A stretch of DNA of 64,000 nucleotides from Clostridia bacterium (GCA_028703495.1 JAQVMT010000009.1:1-64000), one strand, 5' to 3'; counted from the stretch's first letter, positions 1 through 9,779 are shown. The notes: generated by a model from the sequence alone, not told the origin. A program made the numbers and translations.

Positions 1-3
1 TGG

Positions 4-3000
4 GTGGACTTGGATTTGGCTGTCGGTGATTATTCGGCATCCTTTGAGTTGTTCCAATATAACCACTTTTTAACCAATCCCCAATATGCCGATGTCGGAT
101 ATTACTATTACGCAAGTAACACTTCAAGAACGGCATACGAAAACTATATTCCCGTAAATCACTTCAAGCTAGATAAAACCTTGCGCGTGGTAGCTTCCGA
201 TGTGCTTGATGACAATTTGTACAATGCCGTTATAAATAACAGCAATATTACGAGCTATGTCGGCGAAAAAATCGATACAAACAACTCATCGGGCGTTGCT
301 GCTCCGGGTGTCGTGCGTTTTTCAAAAGGCGAATCCATACAGGCGCAGTCAGGCAGAAGCTACATCCAGCTTGCATATGCAAACGGAAGATCCTATCAGA
401 CAATATATCCATATCCCTACAGCACGAAAAACTCCTATTACTGTGAGTATTATATAGACGGCACTAGGGTCGCTGCGAATGATGTTGCTGCCTTTAATGA
501 CAAAACCAAAGGTATTCTGGAGATAAAAGCGTATTGGTACGGACTTGAAGCGTCTTACAAATTCACTTACGTTGTCGAGGATACGACTAAATTGCAGCTC
601 GATTATGTACTCAATCAAAAATACACGGGCGATACGCTCACGTTCAAGCTGACCGACAAGCCTGTCGCGAGCGGTACGGACAGCTATACCAGCATGCACT
701 GGTACTTCCAAAACGCGGTTGTGTCCTCTATGAGAACGCTTTATATTTCCGATGCGTTTGGCAAGGGCTTGACCTATGAAATATATCAGGGAGACACGAA
801 AAAAGCAACGCTTGCATATGGCGAGTACAAGACCTTCGAGCAATTGGGCTTGACAACCGACAACACATATACCGGCAAAATTTCATATGCCGGCGAGGAA
901 ATGAGCTTTAAATTCAAGCTTGTGGATAACGATACTAACCTTTCGGGTAGATTGTACTACCTAAACGGCAGAAGTATCGGCACAACGAATGCAACCGATT
1001 CGGAACCGTTTATCGTGTTTAACGGCGAGAACCTCAAAATTCCCACAGGAAAGCAGCTAAGCGGTAAAGCCAGGATTGCTTACGATTATTTGTATTATCT
1101 TTCTGCCACGCTTTATCCCGTTTACACAAGCGGTGCAACAGTAAAAGTTTCCGACTATTTGGGTGTCTTTGAAAACGGCAAATTCGACGGCGTTAAGTTC
1201 TATGCGTATAACGGAAGTGAGTATGTCGAGCTGACCTTCGGTGACGAGCTGGAGCAGAGATACTATTCCACAAGCAATTATTTAGAAGCCAACTACGTTC
1301 ATTCGCTGTATTACAGGCTTTCGACGAATTCCTTGTCCTCGTATGCAACGGACGGTTACGGAAAACTAAAGATCGAATTTACCTATAAGAACGACACGTA
1401 TTCGATCGTGCAGCCCTATCAGGTCGTCGATTATATGATGGATTTGGTTAACGGCGAATCCTATCACTTGGCGCACACGCACGAAAGCACAGGCAACAAA
1501 TTGACAGGAGATGCGTATAACGAGTCAGGTATCACTTACTATCAAGGTTCAGCGCTTTCATTTGATAGCGACGACGGATTGTATTTCAAGAACAGTTCTA
1601 AGACTGCCGACGGTTACGACTATACAGAGCGTTGGTATTACAGATACTTGTATGTTACAAGAAATAGCCAAGATAGTACCTTTTCTTATACCACTACAAA
1701 TGGTAGTACAACTGAAACGGTAAATGGCAAAGGCTATAAGACAACTAGCTCGGGATTAGAAAGTGCGATGTCGACGCATTATAACTACGATTTCTATAAA
1801 GTATTCTCCAAAATTACACTAGTTAGTGGGGGCAAAGAAACTAAGCTTTATGACGACAGTCTCTCCGCTAGTGACCTCAAAGAAGCTAGCATGAATGGCA
1901 TAACAAGCGGCGAGATACGTTTCTACCTCAAGGATACCACAACGTGTCACGTTTACCCCTTCGTTATCGAAAATGATGCAAACGACGCTTATGCAACGTA
2001 CGCCAAGTTTACCAAGCTGAATAACTACTCGTTTGACAACGTGGGAAGCGCGATTCCGACATACAATATCGTCGACGACGAATATGTTTATATCTATTCA
2101 TCGATGACGCAGCTTGCCCTTCCGTCGGCTTCGGGTTATGGTGTAACTACCGTGTCTGCGCCGTATATCTACAACTCGAATGTTATCAACGTGAATGCAT
2201 ACAATTCGGGCTTAATTCAGCAGTACTATTTAAGCAAGACGAATGCCGATGCTTCGTTGAATTATACTTTGACGGATATATCGTCAATGACATCCAATTA
2301 TTCCGGCTCTATGCTTGATACGGATCAATGGACAAAGCTTTCCAACACAAAGCTGATGAGTGGAGATACAACGTTGTGGAGCTATGGTTTGGATATATCC
2401 GCCACAAGCAGTGTATGGCCGTCGGGTCAAAGCTCGGCAATGCTCTGTTGTGTATACACCTATTGCGGACAGACCTACATCGCAAAGGTTAAGCTTCAAC
2501 GGTCGAGTTCGGCGCAGGTTAAGTTGGGTGTAAGGCGAATTAACAACAGTTATTACTACGATGACGACAATATTAATCAAAGTGTTGTTATCAACAAAAA
2601 CAATCCTGATATTCAGATAAGCACTTCTTCGCTTTGGCACACTGCTTCGGCTGCAATCAAATCGCTTGCGACCTTCCAAAGCACAAGCACCTACACGGTT
2701 GATTTGTATAACGGCGAGACAAGCTTGGGAACGAGCATTGACTGTACGGTTAATGACGGATATGTAAAGCTAAGCACGGTATTGGCGGTAAACCCAACCG
2801 CAACACGCGGAGTTTTGAAGATCAATAACTTCAAGATTAACAGTGTGATTTACAATGAAATCGAGATTAAGTTCAGTCTCGAGGAACTCACTGGAAGCAT
2901 TTCAAAGCTAAACGGTGTTACGATCTCCGATGGTGCAAGGATGTTTGTCGGTGAAAAGCTTGCCGCCAACTCCAATTCTTCCTTCACATACACGAAGAAT

Positions 3001-3891
3001 AACATTGTAAGCAGCGCAAGCTTTGCCAAGTACAACAGCGAAGTTACCTCGCCTCGTTTCAAGTATTATTACTCTGTTGCAGAGTCCGCGCTTGAGACCA
3101 GAACCAGAATGGTGGATGTCGAACAGACTATCACAATCGACGGCAAAGAGGTTACGCAGATTGTACAGCAGGAAGAAACCTACTATGTTTATGTGTACAC
3201 ATACATTGACGGAACCACTGCGGTATGCGAAGCGACTAAGGTTGGCGACGTGTACTATTACCTAATACCCGACACGGATAACTGGAGAGTTCAAGAAAAC
3301 GGTACCCTTAGAGTTGCTTACAAGCCATCGGCAACGGCAAATGAGGAGTATATTGCGACAATCGCAGTTACCGCGGTTGCGCAAAATGGCGTTACTTCCC
3401 CTGTTTTAACCGCCTTGTACGGACAAGTATTTAAGACGGACGGAACCGAGGTAGGTATATCCAAGCTCATGGGTGTGGGCGAAGGCTTGCGCTATGACAG
3501 TCCGATTGTACTGGATTACAACAGTGAAAACGGCTTTAATCGCGGAACGCAATTTGTAGCGATCCCCAACACTTCGCACAGTAGTATCCGATATTACGAT
3601 GCGTATAATACTCCTAAAACCGCTTATTTCAGCAATTCAAGCCTAAGTATAATGTTGTACGATGTGACTGCTGAGGGAAGCTTACCCGGCGAAGGTATTA
3701 ACCTAGAAAAGGGAGTGACATCGTTATATGACGGAAAAGGCTTCAATACAGGATATACTTTGGCTAATGGTGAGGTTTGTGTAAGTAACGGAGTAAAGGC
3801 AATTGTTGCTACATATACACTTAACGGAGTCGAATACTCAATTATCGCTTACTATGAGATCATTGACACTACGAAAGTCTATAATGGCTAA
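4..3891 (+). CDS. Giant extracellular beta-repeat protein, 5' end outside window
   Basis: An open frame enters from the left edge (the codon before the listed GTG is also open), so the true start and any signal peptide lie upstream; at least 1295 residues are present. The protein is rich in Tyr, Ser, Thr and Asn. It contains loosely repeated segments of roughly 100-120 residues, each ending in a strand like 'FTYVVEDTTKL', 'FKFKLVDNDTNL' or 'IIAYYEIIDTTKV', which suggests a chain of Ig-like or other all-beta domains. No catalytic motif, LPXTG sorting signal or C-terminal membrane segment is visible, and it ends shortly after the last repeat. A secreted adhesin-like or structural role is inference from composition and from the lipoprotein and membrane-anchored genes that follow. 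I do not recognise a named family. Confidence 0.75.
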   Translation: MDLDLAVGDYSASFELFQYNHFLTNPQYADVGYYYYASNTSRTAYENYIPVNHFKLDKTLRVVASDVLDDNLYNAVINNSNITSYVGEKIDTNNSSGVAAPGVVRFSKGESIQAQSGRSYIQLAYANGRSYQTIYPYPYSTKNSYYCEYYIDGTRVAANDVAAFNDKTKGILEIKAYWYGLEASYKFTYVVEDTTKLQLDYVLNQKYTGDTLTFKLTDKPVASGTDSYTSMHWYFQNAVVSSMRTLYISDAFGKGLTYEIYQGDTKKATLAYGEYKTFEQLGLTTDNTYTGKISYAGEEMSFKFKLVDNDTNLSGRLYYLNGRSIGTTNATDSEPFIVFNGENLKIPTGKQLSGKARIAYDYLYYLSATLYPVYTSGATVKVSDYLGVFENGKFDGVKFYAYNGSEYVELTFGDELEQRYYSTSNYLEANYVHSLYYRLSTNSLSSYATDGYGKLKIEFTYKNDTYSIVQPYQVVDYMMDLVNGESYHLAHTHESTGNKLTGDAYNESGITYYQGSALSFDSDDGLYFKNSSKTADGYDYTERWYYRYLYVTRNSQDSTFSYTTTNGSTTETVNGKGYKTTSSGLESAMSTHYNYDFYKVFSKITLVSGGKETKLYDDSLSASDLKEASMNGITSGEIRFYLKDTTTCHVYPFVIENDANDAYATYAKFTKLNNYSFDNVGSAIPTYNIVDDEYVYIYSSMTQLALPSASGYGVTTVSAPYIYNSNVINVNAYNSGLIQQYYLSKTNADASLNYTLTDISSMTSNYSGSMLDTDQWTKLSNTKLMSGDTTLWSYGLDISATSSVWPSGQSSAMLCCVYTYCGQTYIAKVKLQRSSSAQVKLGVRRINNSYYYDDDNINQSVVINKNNPDIQISTSSLWHTASAAIKSLATFQSTSTYTVDLYNGETSLGTSIDCTVNDGYVKLSTVLAVNPTATRGVLKINNFKINSVIYNEIEIKFSLEELTGSISKLNGVTISDGARMFVGEKLAANSNSSFTYTKNNIVSSASFAKYNSEVTSPRFKYYYSVAESALETRTRMVDVEQTITIDGKEVTQIVQQEETYYVYVYTYIDGTTAVCEATKVGDVYYYLIPDTDNWRVQENGTLRVAYKPSATANEEYIATIAVTAVAQNGVTSPVLTALYGQVFKTDGTEVGISKLMGVGEGLRYDSPIVLDYNSENGFNRGTQFVAIPNTSHSSIRYYDAYNTPKTAYFSNSSLSIMLYDVTAEGSLPGEGINLEKGVTSLYDGKGFNTGYTLANGEVCVSNGVKAIVATYTLNGVEYSIIAYYEIIDTTKVYNG

Positions 3892-3930
3892 ACATATCGA
3901 CATTTGATATGTACTTAACTCGATTAGCTT

Positions 3931-3959
3931 CATACCGTCTTTCGCTGTAAGGCGGTATG
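3931..3959 (+). other. Stem-loop between surface-protein genes
   Basis: CATACCGTCTT pairs with AAGGCGGTATG (one G-T pair) around a 7-nt loop. The sequence after it is A-rich rather than T-rich, so it is not a standard intrinsic terminator. It may be a processing or stability element between the two genes. Confidence 0.5.
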
Positions 3960-4009
3960 AGTTAAAATAAAACGCGTAACAAACGCAAAAACACATTTGG
4001 AGGAAAAAA

Positions 4010-5431
4010 ATGAAAAGAATTATTGTTTTGGCAATTGCATTAATTGCTGCACTTACTCTGTTTGCAGGCTGCGGAAACATTGAGAATGTTGAAAGTCTTG
4101 AAATCAGAGGTACTGTAACTACCGAATTCGAGGTTGGCGATGTGCTTGATCTCAGCGGTGTATCACTTAAGGTTACCTTTACCAATGGGGAAACATTGAT
4201 CCTCAACGGTGACGACAGCCGTTTGACCTTTACGGGCTTCAATACAACAACAACCGGCTCGAAGGTTATGGTTTTCAAATATGAAGACGTAGAACTTGAA
4301 ATCCCTTACACTGTTTATGACCAAGCTATTAACACTCAGATCGGCTTGAACGGTGCGATAAATAGCGGCGTTAGCAATATCAGATTGACAGGAAGTGCGT
4401 TTACCACTGGTGCTACGATCTCCGTTGCAAATGATATGGTTATCACCGGTGTCGACTGCACGTTGAATGAATTTGTATTCACTGCTACAAACAATGCAAC
4501 AGTAACCTTTAAGAATGTAAACTTTGCAAAGGATAATGCAGATAAAACTTCTGTTTTGACAATTAACGGTGGCACATTCGTATTTGAAAATTGCACATTT
4601 ACTACGAAAGGATACCTTGCAAACGGAATTACCGGTAACGGAAACAATGTAGAATTCTACAACTGTGAATTCGTTACAGAGACCGCTACAGATTGCTTTA
4701 ACTACCTTGTTTCTAACGGCGCCAATGTAAACGGAGCTAAAAACATATACAAGAATTGTACAATCGTATGTAATTTCTGGTATGGTATTTCTTTTGCCGG
4801 CAACTTGATGGTTGACGGTTGCAATATCGAATCTACAATTACGGATAAAACCACATTGAAGGACAGCTATGGCGCAAGCTATGTTAACCCCAATAAGCAG
4901 CCCGTTGCGTTCCACTCATCTGCATATTATAAAGATGGTAGAGTTGCAAGCTCATACTTCAATATGTCTGTAACAAACACCACTCTTAAGAATCTGCAAA
5001 ATGTTATGCGTATTTACAGAGTTGACAACATTAACGTTGCTTCAAGATTTAATTTGGTATTTGAAGGTAACACAATGACAAACTGCAACTACGTTGTAAA
5101 CTTCTCCACATTGTCTTGGGGACATTATGACGAAGTTATTGCTGCACTTCCCGAGGGAGCTGCAACCAGATACGTTGCACAGAATAACACCGGCTTGACG
5201 AAGGTTGGCGAATTCAATTTCACATATCTTGATAATGGTTTCTTTAGATATGAGGGATTTAACTATATCGACAAGAACGGTGACGTTTATGAATATGTCG
5301 GATACAATGGAGCTCACTATGTTCGTACAGGAACAGTCGGCAATTACACCTATTATGAACTTCGAATCGCTTACTCTGCCGATGGACTTGACAACAGAAC
5401 ATTGACAGTTGCTGCTGATCCTTTGGTGTAG
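4010..5431 (+). CDS. Secreted lipoprotein with predicted right-handed beta-helix
   Basis: 473 residues; ATG with GGAGG 7 nt upstream. The N-terminus is a lipoprotein signal peptide with lipobox LFAGC, so it should be lipidated and held on the outer face of the membrane. Residues about 25-100 look like an Ig-like domain ('EVGDVLDLSGVSLKVTF'), a type common in Firmicute surface proteins. From about residue 110 the sequence shows the short-period pattern of parallel beta-helix proteins, with recurring blocks such as 'VTFKNVNF', 'FVFENCTF' and 'VEFYNCEF'. This fold occurs in polysaccharide lyases and in adhesins, but I see no catalytic signature, so carbohydrate binding or cleavage is only a possibility. 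It follows the giant surface protein in the same direction. Confidence 0.8.
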   Translation: MKRIIVLAIALIAALTLFAGCGNIENVESLEIRGTVTTEFEVGDVLDLSGVSLKVTFTNGETLILNGDDSRLTFTGFNTTTTGSKVMVFKYEDVELEIPYTVYDQAINTQIGLNGAINSGVSNIRLTGSAFTTGATISVANDMVITGVDCTLNEFVFTATNNATVTFKNVNFAKDNADKTSVLTINGGTFVFENCTFTTKGYLANGITGNGNNVEFYNCEFVTETATDCFNYLVSNGANVNGAKNIYKNCTIVCNFWYGISFAGNLMVDGCNIESTITDKTTLKDSYGASYVNPNKQPVAFHSSAYYKDGRVASSYFNMSVTNTTLKNLQNVMRIYRVDNINVASRFNLVFEGNTMTNCNYVVNFSTLSWGHYDEVIAALPEGAATRYVAQNNTGLTKVGEFNFTYLDNGFFRYEGFNYIDKNGDVYEYVGYNGAHYVRTGTVGNYTYYELRIAYSADGLDNRTLTVAADPLV

Positions 5432-5520
5432 GAAAATAACATAATCAGAGTCAACCGCAATATGCGTTTGATTCAAAAATCTAACAAACCATGCACACGC
5501 AAGTGACGGGAATACGATAA

Positions 5521-5549
5521 TTTTCGGCTTTGCGTATGCGACCTATAAT
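5521..5549 (+). promoter_or_regulatory. Promoter candidate for structured RNA
   Basis: A perfect TATAAT lies at 5544-5549. The hexamer 17 bp upstream (TTTTCG) is a poor -35, so the call rests on the -10 box and on the structured, terminator-ended segment that follows. Confidence 0.4.
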
Positions 5550-5555
5550 GCAATT

Positions 5556-5762
5556 ACTACCGTAAGGCGCGGCTATTAGGCTGCGCCGAGCGGCGGTTGC
5601 AGCCGCTTCCATAACAGTTTACAGCGGATTGTTGCGCGAGGGGGTTGAGGGAATTCCGCCCTTATTTGGAAGCGTCTGCCGTTATTCGGCAACACGATCG
5701 GGAGCGTTTACACTCCGAAACAAGGTTTAGAGGCGTATTTAGCTACGCGCGGTAAACTTTTT
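5556..5762 (+). ncRNA. Candidate structured small RNA, about 205 nt
   Basis: This lies in a gene-free gap between two + strand genes. After the TATAAT box there are several stems: GGCGC/GCGCC; AGCGGC/GCCGCT; a long-range perfect 8-bp stem CGCTTCCA (5604-5611) with TGGAAGCG (5667-5674); TGCCG/CGGCA (5677-5691); GGAG/CTCC; and a final composite hairpin followed by TTTTTT. Length resembles small regulatory RNAs such as 6S, but I could not match 6S, SRP, tmRNA or RNase P signatures. No convincing ORF covers it. The rest of the gap (5763-6137) shows only another short inverted repeat (CGCAAAA/TTTTGCG near 5764-5785). Confidence 0.4.
5724..5762 (+). terminator. Intrinsic terminator candidate
   Basis: GTTTA pairs with TAAAC and, inside it, GCGTA pairs with TACGC; six T residues follow immediately. 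It would end the candidate small RNA that starts near 5556. Confidence 0.45.
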
Positions 5763-6137
5763 TGCGCAAAACGTATTTTGCGTTCCACGCAGAAATTGCA
5801 GCGAGTTGCACGAAAAAAAATGTATTCATGTGTTGAACCGCTGTGTTTATGCTAAGCTTCATCTAATTATGCATATTGGTGCGGGTTAGTATCGACACTA
5901 CAAAAATCGCACAAGGCTCGGCGACGCATTTGTGAGTACGCATATATGGGTTTTTGCCTGTATTTTCGCGTTAAGACAGTACGTTTCGTACGATTTGTTG
6001 TGCGATTTGTTATATCTGCGCTTACACTGTGCAATTGAGTAAGTTATCGACAAGCGCGATGTGCCTTTCCATGCAGTCCGTTTGGAGTCTTCAAAGCCCA
6101 AAACGTGAAATTTATGTTTGAATTTACGGAGGTAGTT

Positions 6138-7442
6138 ATGGCAAGATTCAAATATGTTAACAATAAAACAAGATCCGATTCATCAAAAAAGCCGCTCTTG
6201 ATCGTGTTAGCGATCGTGCTTGTGCTGGCGGTGATAGGAGTTGGCGTCTACTTCCTGTTTATTCGGGATAACGGCGGAGGAAGCGGTATAAATACGGTTT
6301 CTGCCGATATTTACGTCGACGGCTGTATAGTTGACCAAGATAACGAGTATGTCGGTGGCATTGCGATAAACTATGGTATCGGTGTTTACATAACCAAATA
6401 CTCTAGCACCTTCAGAATCTACAACATACCGCAAGGAACCACCTTGACGTTCTCTACCGATCGTGAGGATGTTGTGTTCGGACAAACCCAATACCTCATC
6501 AACGAAAGCTCTAGATGGTCGATGGACGACATAGCCGCACCCGCTTATGAGCGCGGCGGACTTGTCGTGAAAGTGGAGGTTCTCAACAAAAAGCCCAAGG
6601 AATACGCCTGCGTTCAGGTTCTTGACAGTGACGGCGATCCGATTAAGGACGTCAGCATAACCGGTGTCAACATTAATGAGACTACCGATACTTCGGGCAT
6701 AGTCTACCTTGAAATTGCAGATATGGGAAGAGAGCTTCAATACGACGATGTCGGGAATGCTATCGAGAATTCCGATTACGACGTCTATTTCAGTGCGTCG
6801 AAGGACGGATATTCGTTTAGCGAGTACGGCTACTATTTATTTTACGAGCAGCATGCCAACAACGGCGACAGCCCGTTCACAATCGTTCCCGAACAGCTCT
6901 TCCGCATTACGGACGAATACGGCGAAACCATTTCCAAGTGGTACTTGACCTATTCGTATCACGGTTCTGACGGCTTGATTGTCGCCACTCAATATTATGA
7001 CGGTGATTCCTTTGTTTTGGACATGAAGAACAATGCCTACAACTATTTGACAGCGTACTGCCCGATTAGGAACAGCGACGGGACCTACTATTTCGTCGAT
7101 ATTCCCAAAAACGGAGTTATGCAGTCTGTCACAGTGGCAGCTAAGGGCTATATGATTACAGCGACGGTGGATTCGCGTTTTGCAAACGCAATCTATTGCT
7201 ATGGCGGCACGTCTATTCAAGACAAGATGTTCGCGATCGGCGCGGCAACCCGAAAAGTGACGATGATTCTGCCCAAAACCGACAATTTGACTACCAGATT
7301 TTTCACGGGATTTACGCTTTCGGGCGCGTTTGATTCGGATACCGAGTTTATCTTGGTTGATTCCGAGGGAAACAAGATCACGAAAATCGACGGAAATATC
7401 GAAGATGCGCGCTTGATTCGTGAAAAGGATTACAAAGGATAA
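6138..7442 (+). CDS. Membrane-anchored extracytoplasmic protein
   Basis: 434 residues from the ATG at 6138 (GGAGGT 5 nt upstream); the GTG at 6105 in the ORF track has no ribosome site. A short Lys/Arg-rich cytoplasmic head precedes one transmembrane helix (residues about 20-42, 'LLIVLAIVLVLAVIGVGVYF'). A Gly-rich linker and an exported region of about 380 residues follow. That region contains beta-rich segments of carboxypeptidase-regulatory or Ig-like type ('VQVLDSDGDPIKDVSITGVNI'), often used as stalks or ligand-binding modules. No enzyme motif is visible. It is the third extracytoplasmic protein in a row on this strand but is separated from the previous one by 700 bp, so it is probably transcribed separately. 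Confidence 0.75.
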   Translation: MARFKYVNNKTRSDSSKKPLLIVLAIVLVLAVIGVGVYFLFIRDNGGGSGINTVSADIYVDGCIVDQDNEYVGGIAINYGIGVYITKYSSTFRIYNIPQGTTLTFSTDREDVVFGQTQYLINESSRWSMDDIAAPAYERGGLVVKVEVLNKKPKEYACVQVLDSDGDPIKDVSITGVNINETTDTSGIVYLEIADMGRELQYDDVGNAIENSDYDVYFSASKDGYSFSEYGYYLFYEQHANNGDSPFTIVPEQLFRITDEYGETISKWYLTYSYHGSDGLIVATQYYDGDSFVLDMKNNAYNYLTAYCPIRNSDGTYYFVDIPKNGVMQSVTVAAKGYMITATVDSRFANAIYCYGGTSIQDKMFAIGAATRKVTMILPKTDNLTTRFFTGFTLSGAFDSDTEFILVDSEGNKITKIDGNIEDARLIREKDYKG

Positions 7443-7511
7443 AATCATCGGTATGCTAGGGCCATTACTGCAAGGTAATGAGTCGAAGGCTTGAATAAAA
7501 CAGATAACTAT

Positions 7512-7582
7512 AAAAAGCGTTCCGTATGGATCTGCGCTTATAGGCTTGATGCCTTAGCAAAGCAGTACAGGAACGCTTTTTT
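7512..7582 (+). terminator. Bidirectional terminator, long hairpin
   Basis: AAAAAGCGTTCC pairs with GGAACGCTTTTTT, closing a loop of about 45 nt that has its own small stems (AGGC/GCCT, CTGC/GCAG). The T tract on + and the A tract before the stem allow termination from both sides, of the preceding + strand gene and the converging tilS-hpt operon. Confidence 0.75.
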
Positions 7583-7698
7583 GTGCCATTAAAAACAAGA
7601 AAATATCGGACAAAGTGGTAATAGAAGCAACGCGCATATGAGCATGCTTAAATCCAAAGGAGTTTAACGGATAACCTAATACAGTTTTTACTAAACCT

Positions 7699-7850
7699 AA
7701 GCACGCAAAAGCCTTATAGATTGTAGTTTAGAGGTTTTGCCGTGCGCGTAAGATGTAATCCTCCAATCTAAGCACGCAAGCATATTTAGATTGTAGTCTA
7801 GAGGTTTTGCCGTGCTCGAAAGGTTTAATCCTCCAATCTAAGCACGCAAA
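7699..7850. repeat. Tandem copies of the hpt 3' end, 70-71 bp unit
   Basis: The block TCTAAGCACGCAA...TTTAGA...GAGGTTTTGCCGTGC...TAATCCTCCAA occurs at 7701, at 7772, and in part at 7842 inside hpt (spacing 71 and 70 bp). On the minus strand each copy restates the last codons of hpt (CVLRLED, stop) and adds a hairpin (GCACGGCAAAA with TTTTGCGTGC). The rest of 7443-7824 holds the long terminator and nothing else I can identify. Confidence 0.85.
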
Positions 7851-8361
7851 TGTCCTTTAGGTTGCGGTATCTTTCGTCGAAATCCAAGCCGTAGCCGATA
7901 GCGAACTCATCGGGGATCTCAAAGCCGAGGTAGTCAATCTCGACGGGGACAACGCGCCGCGAGGGCTTGCTTAAAAGTGAGCAAAGCTTGACTGATTTTG
8001 CACCGCGGATATTAAGAGAATTCATCAAGTAGTGCATCGTATAACCCGAATCGATAATGTCTTCAACGATGATTATATTCCGACCCTCCACGCAACAGCT
8101 CAAGTCCTTGACCATTTTCACCTCGCCGGAGGAGCGTGTTGTGTTTCCGTAAGAGGAAATGGCGATAAAGTCAATTGCAACGTCGATGTCGATATGCTGA
8201 ACCAAATCGGCGAAGAACATAACCGCGCCCTTTAAAACACATACCATGATCGGAGTTTCCTCGTTTCTGTAGTCGTCGTTGATTCGCCTTGCCAGCTCAT
8301 TTGTTTTGTTCACGATGTCCTCATGTGAAATCAGTATTTTGTCGATAATTTCTTTACTCAT
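7825..8361 (-). CDS. hpt: Hypoxanthine phosphoribosyltransferase
   Basis: 178 residues, normal for the family. It transfers the phosphoribosyl group of PRPP to hypoxanthine or guanine to form IMP or GMP (cytoplasmic purine salvage). The PRPP-binding loop 'VEDIIDSGYT' is intact, as are the N-terminal 'VLKGAVMFFADL' segment and the purine-contacting C-terminal region ('YLGFEIPDEFAIGYGLD'). The start has AGGAG upstream. It lies 32 bp downstream of tilS on the same strand, the common tilS-hpt order in Firmicutes (ftsH often follows but is absent here). Its last codons are the template of a tandem repeat array just downstream. Confidence 0.97.
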   Translation of the reverse strand: MSKEIIDKILISHEDIVNKTNELARRINDDYRNEETPIMVCVLKGAVMFFADLVQHIDIDVAIDFIAISSYGNTTRSSGEVKMVKDLSCCVEGRNIIIVEDIIDSGYTMHYLMNSLNIRGAKSVKLCSLLSKPSRRVVPVEIDYLGFEIPDEFAIGYGLDFDERYRNLKDICVLRLED

Positions 8362-8393
8362 TTTCTTCTCCTATCGTAAAAATGTGTTTTGAT

Positions 8394-9773
8394 TTACTTA
8401 AGTTCAAGCCTAATAATCGTGTTAGTTTCCTTCGACATGAATATGTCTGCGCAAAGCTCCAGTCCGAAAACGGCGAGTATGCCAAAGTCGGCGGATTCCA
8501 AAGCGAGATACGAACGGCGTTTGCTCACAGGAATCTTGCGTTGTGCGAATAAATCGCTAAGCTTTTTTGTGCCGCAGCCGACTGTTAGCTTATCTCCGTC
8601 GCGCACGTGCCGCACATCCGCGTTGTAACCGCATTTGGTTTTGCACGAACTCAATAGCTTATCCAAATCGGCGGTCAAAATGCGAGGAGCATCCTTCTTG
8701 CAGCTGTCAACCTCATCGCTGTATTTGGTGCAATCGGCGTTTATTCCAAGCTTTGCCAACGCTCCGACAAGTTGGTCGCAAAAGTCCCCTCTGTTTTGCG
8801 CATAGACGGCAATATTTTCTTCGATCCCCTTATTGTTTGTAGACTTGCGAAAGAATCTAAGCTCGCCAAACTCCTTACAAACAACCGAGTTGTGCGGCAG
8901 GTTAATCTTCTTGCCGCTTTGTGCCTTACAAAGCTCCAAGACTGAAGTTATATGAATGCGTTCGATATCGACCTTCACGCCTATATCAAAAAACGCCCTC
9001 AAAATCAGTCTTGAGCTAATACTATAGTGCAAGGAGTCAAGATACTCTGCACCAATGCAAACCTCGTTTTCATTGACAGCTCGATAATTATCGGTATTTA
9101 CGCACTCCTCAACGCATTGCTCGAAATAGTCGCTGTCACAAAGCGCAAGATCGCCCAATCTAATGATGGCATCGGACAGGTCGGGATTGAGTTTTTTTAG
9201 TTGGGGTATAATCGTATGGCGCACATAATTACGAGAATAGCTTTGATCCTCGTTGGTGCTGTCATCGCGATATGGTACGTTGTTTGCCTTTTGGTAATCT
9301 CTAATCTCTTCCTTCGGGGTTTTGATTAATGGTCGCAACAAGAAACCGTTTCTGTAATTCGTTCCGACAATACCGCTGAGCCCGGAGCCGCGTATAATGT
9401 GCATAAGAATGCTTTCCGCCCTGTCATCGGCGTGATGCGCCAACAGCACAAACTCGAATTGACGACTAAGCTTATCGTAAATCTCGCGCCTTAGTATTCG
9501 TGCGCCCGTTTCTACCGAAAGCTTATGCTCGACTGAATACTCCACGGCATACACGTCAAAGGCGGTAAAGGGTATGGAACGGCTTCGGCAAAATTCGTCG
9601 ATAAGCTCACAGTCTAAGCACGCGTCCTCGCGAATATGGTGGTTGACATAAAATGCGCTCACGCAGTAGCCATTGCTCCAAAGGTAGTGCAAAAGGCACA
9701 TAGAATCAATGCCTCCGCTGACTGCGACGGCAAGATGCGTATGCTTATTAATTTCATCGAGAATGATGTTCAT
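8394..9773 (-). CDS. tilS: tRNA(Ile)-lysidine synthase
   Basis: 459 residues. It uses ATP to attach lysine to C34 of tRNA-Ile(CAU), an essential modification that switches the codon read from AUG to AUA. The PP-loop ATP pyrophosphatase motif SGGIDS is at residues 19-24; 'LLAHHADDRAESILMHIIRGSGLSG' and 'RPLI' match the N-terminal catalytic domain, and the C-terminal substrate-binding domain ends near residue 450. No Shine-Dalgarno precedes the ATG; a promoter -10 box lies 6 nt upstream, so the mRNA is probably leaderless. It is the first gene of tilS-hpt. Confidence 0.95.
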   Translation of the reverse strand: MNIILDEINKHTHLAVAVSGGIDSMCLLHYLWSNGYCVSAFYVNHHIREDACLDCELIDEFCRSRSIPFTAFDVYAVEYSVEHKLSVETGARILRREIYDKLSRQFEFVLLAHHADDRAESILMHIIRGSGLSGIVGTNYRNGFLLRPLIKTPKEEIRDYQKANNVPYRDDSTNEDQSYSRNYVRHTIIPQLKKLNPDLSDAIIRLGDLALCDSDYFEQCVEECVNTDNYRAVNENEVCIGAEYLDSLHYSISSRLILRAFFDIGVKVDIERIHITSVLELCKAQSGKKINLPHNSVVCKEFGELRFFRKSTNNKGIEENIAVYAQNRGDFCDQLVGALAKLGINADCTKYSDEVDSCKKDAPRILTADLDKLLSSCKTKCGYNADVRHVRDGDKLTVGCGTKKLSDLFAQRKIPVSKRRSYLALESADFGILAVFGLELCADIFMSKETNTIIRLELK

Positions 9774-9779
9774 CTTTTT

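Noticed and set aside
5556-5762. Identification as 6S, SRP, tmRNA or RNase P RNA
   Set aside because: Length and stems are suggestive only; none of the diagnostic sequence blocks of these RNAs was found.
5898-6101. 67-codon minus-strand ORF
   Set aside because: No ribosome site; composition unlike the neighbouring proteins.
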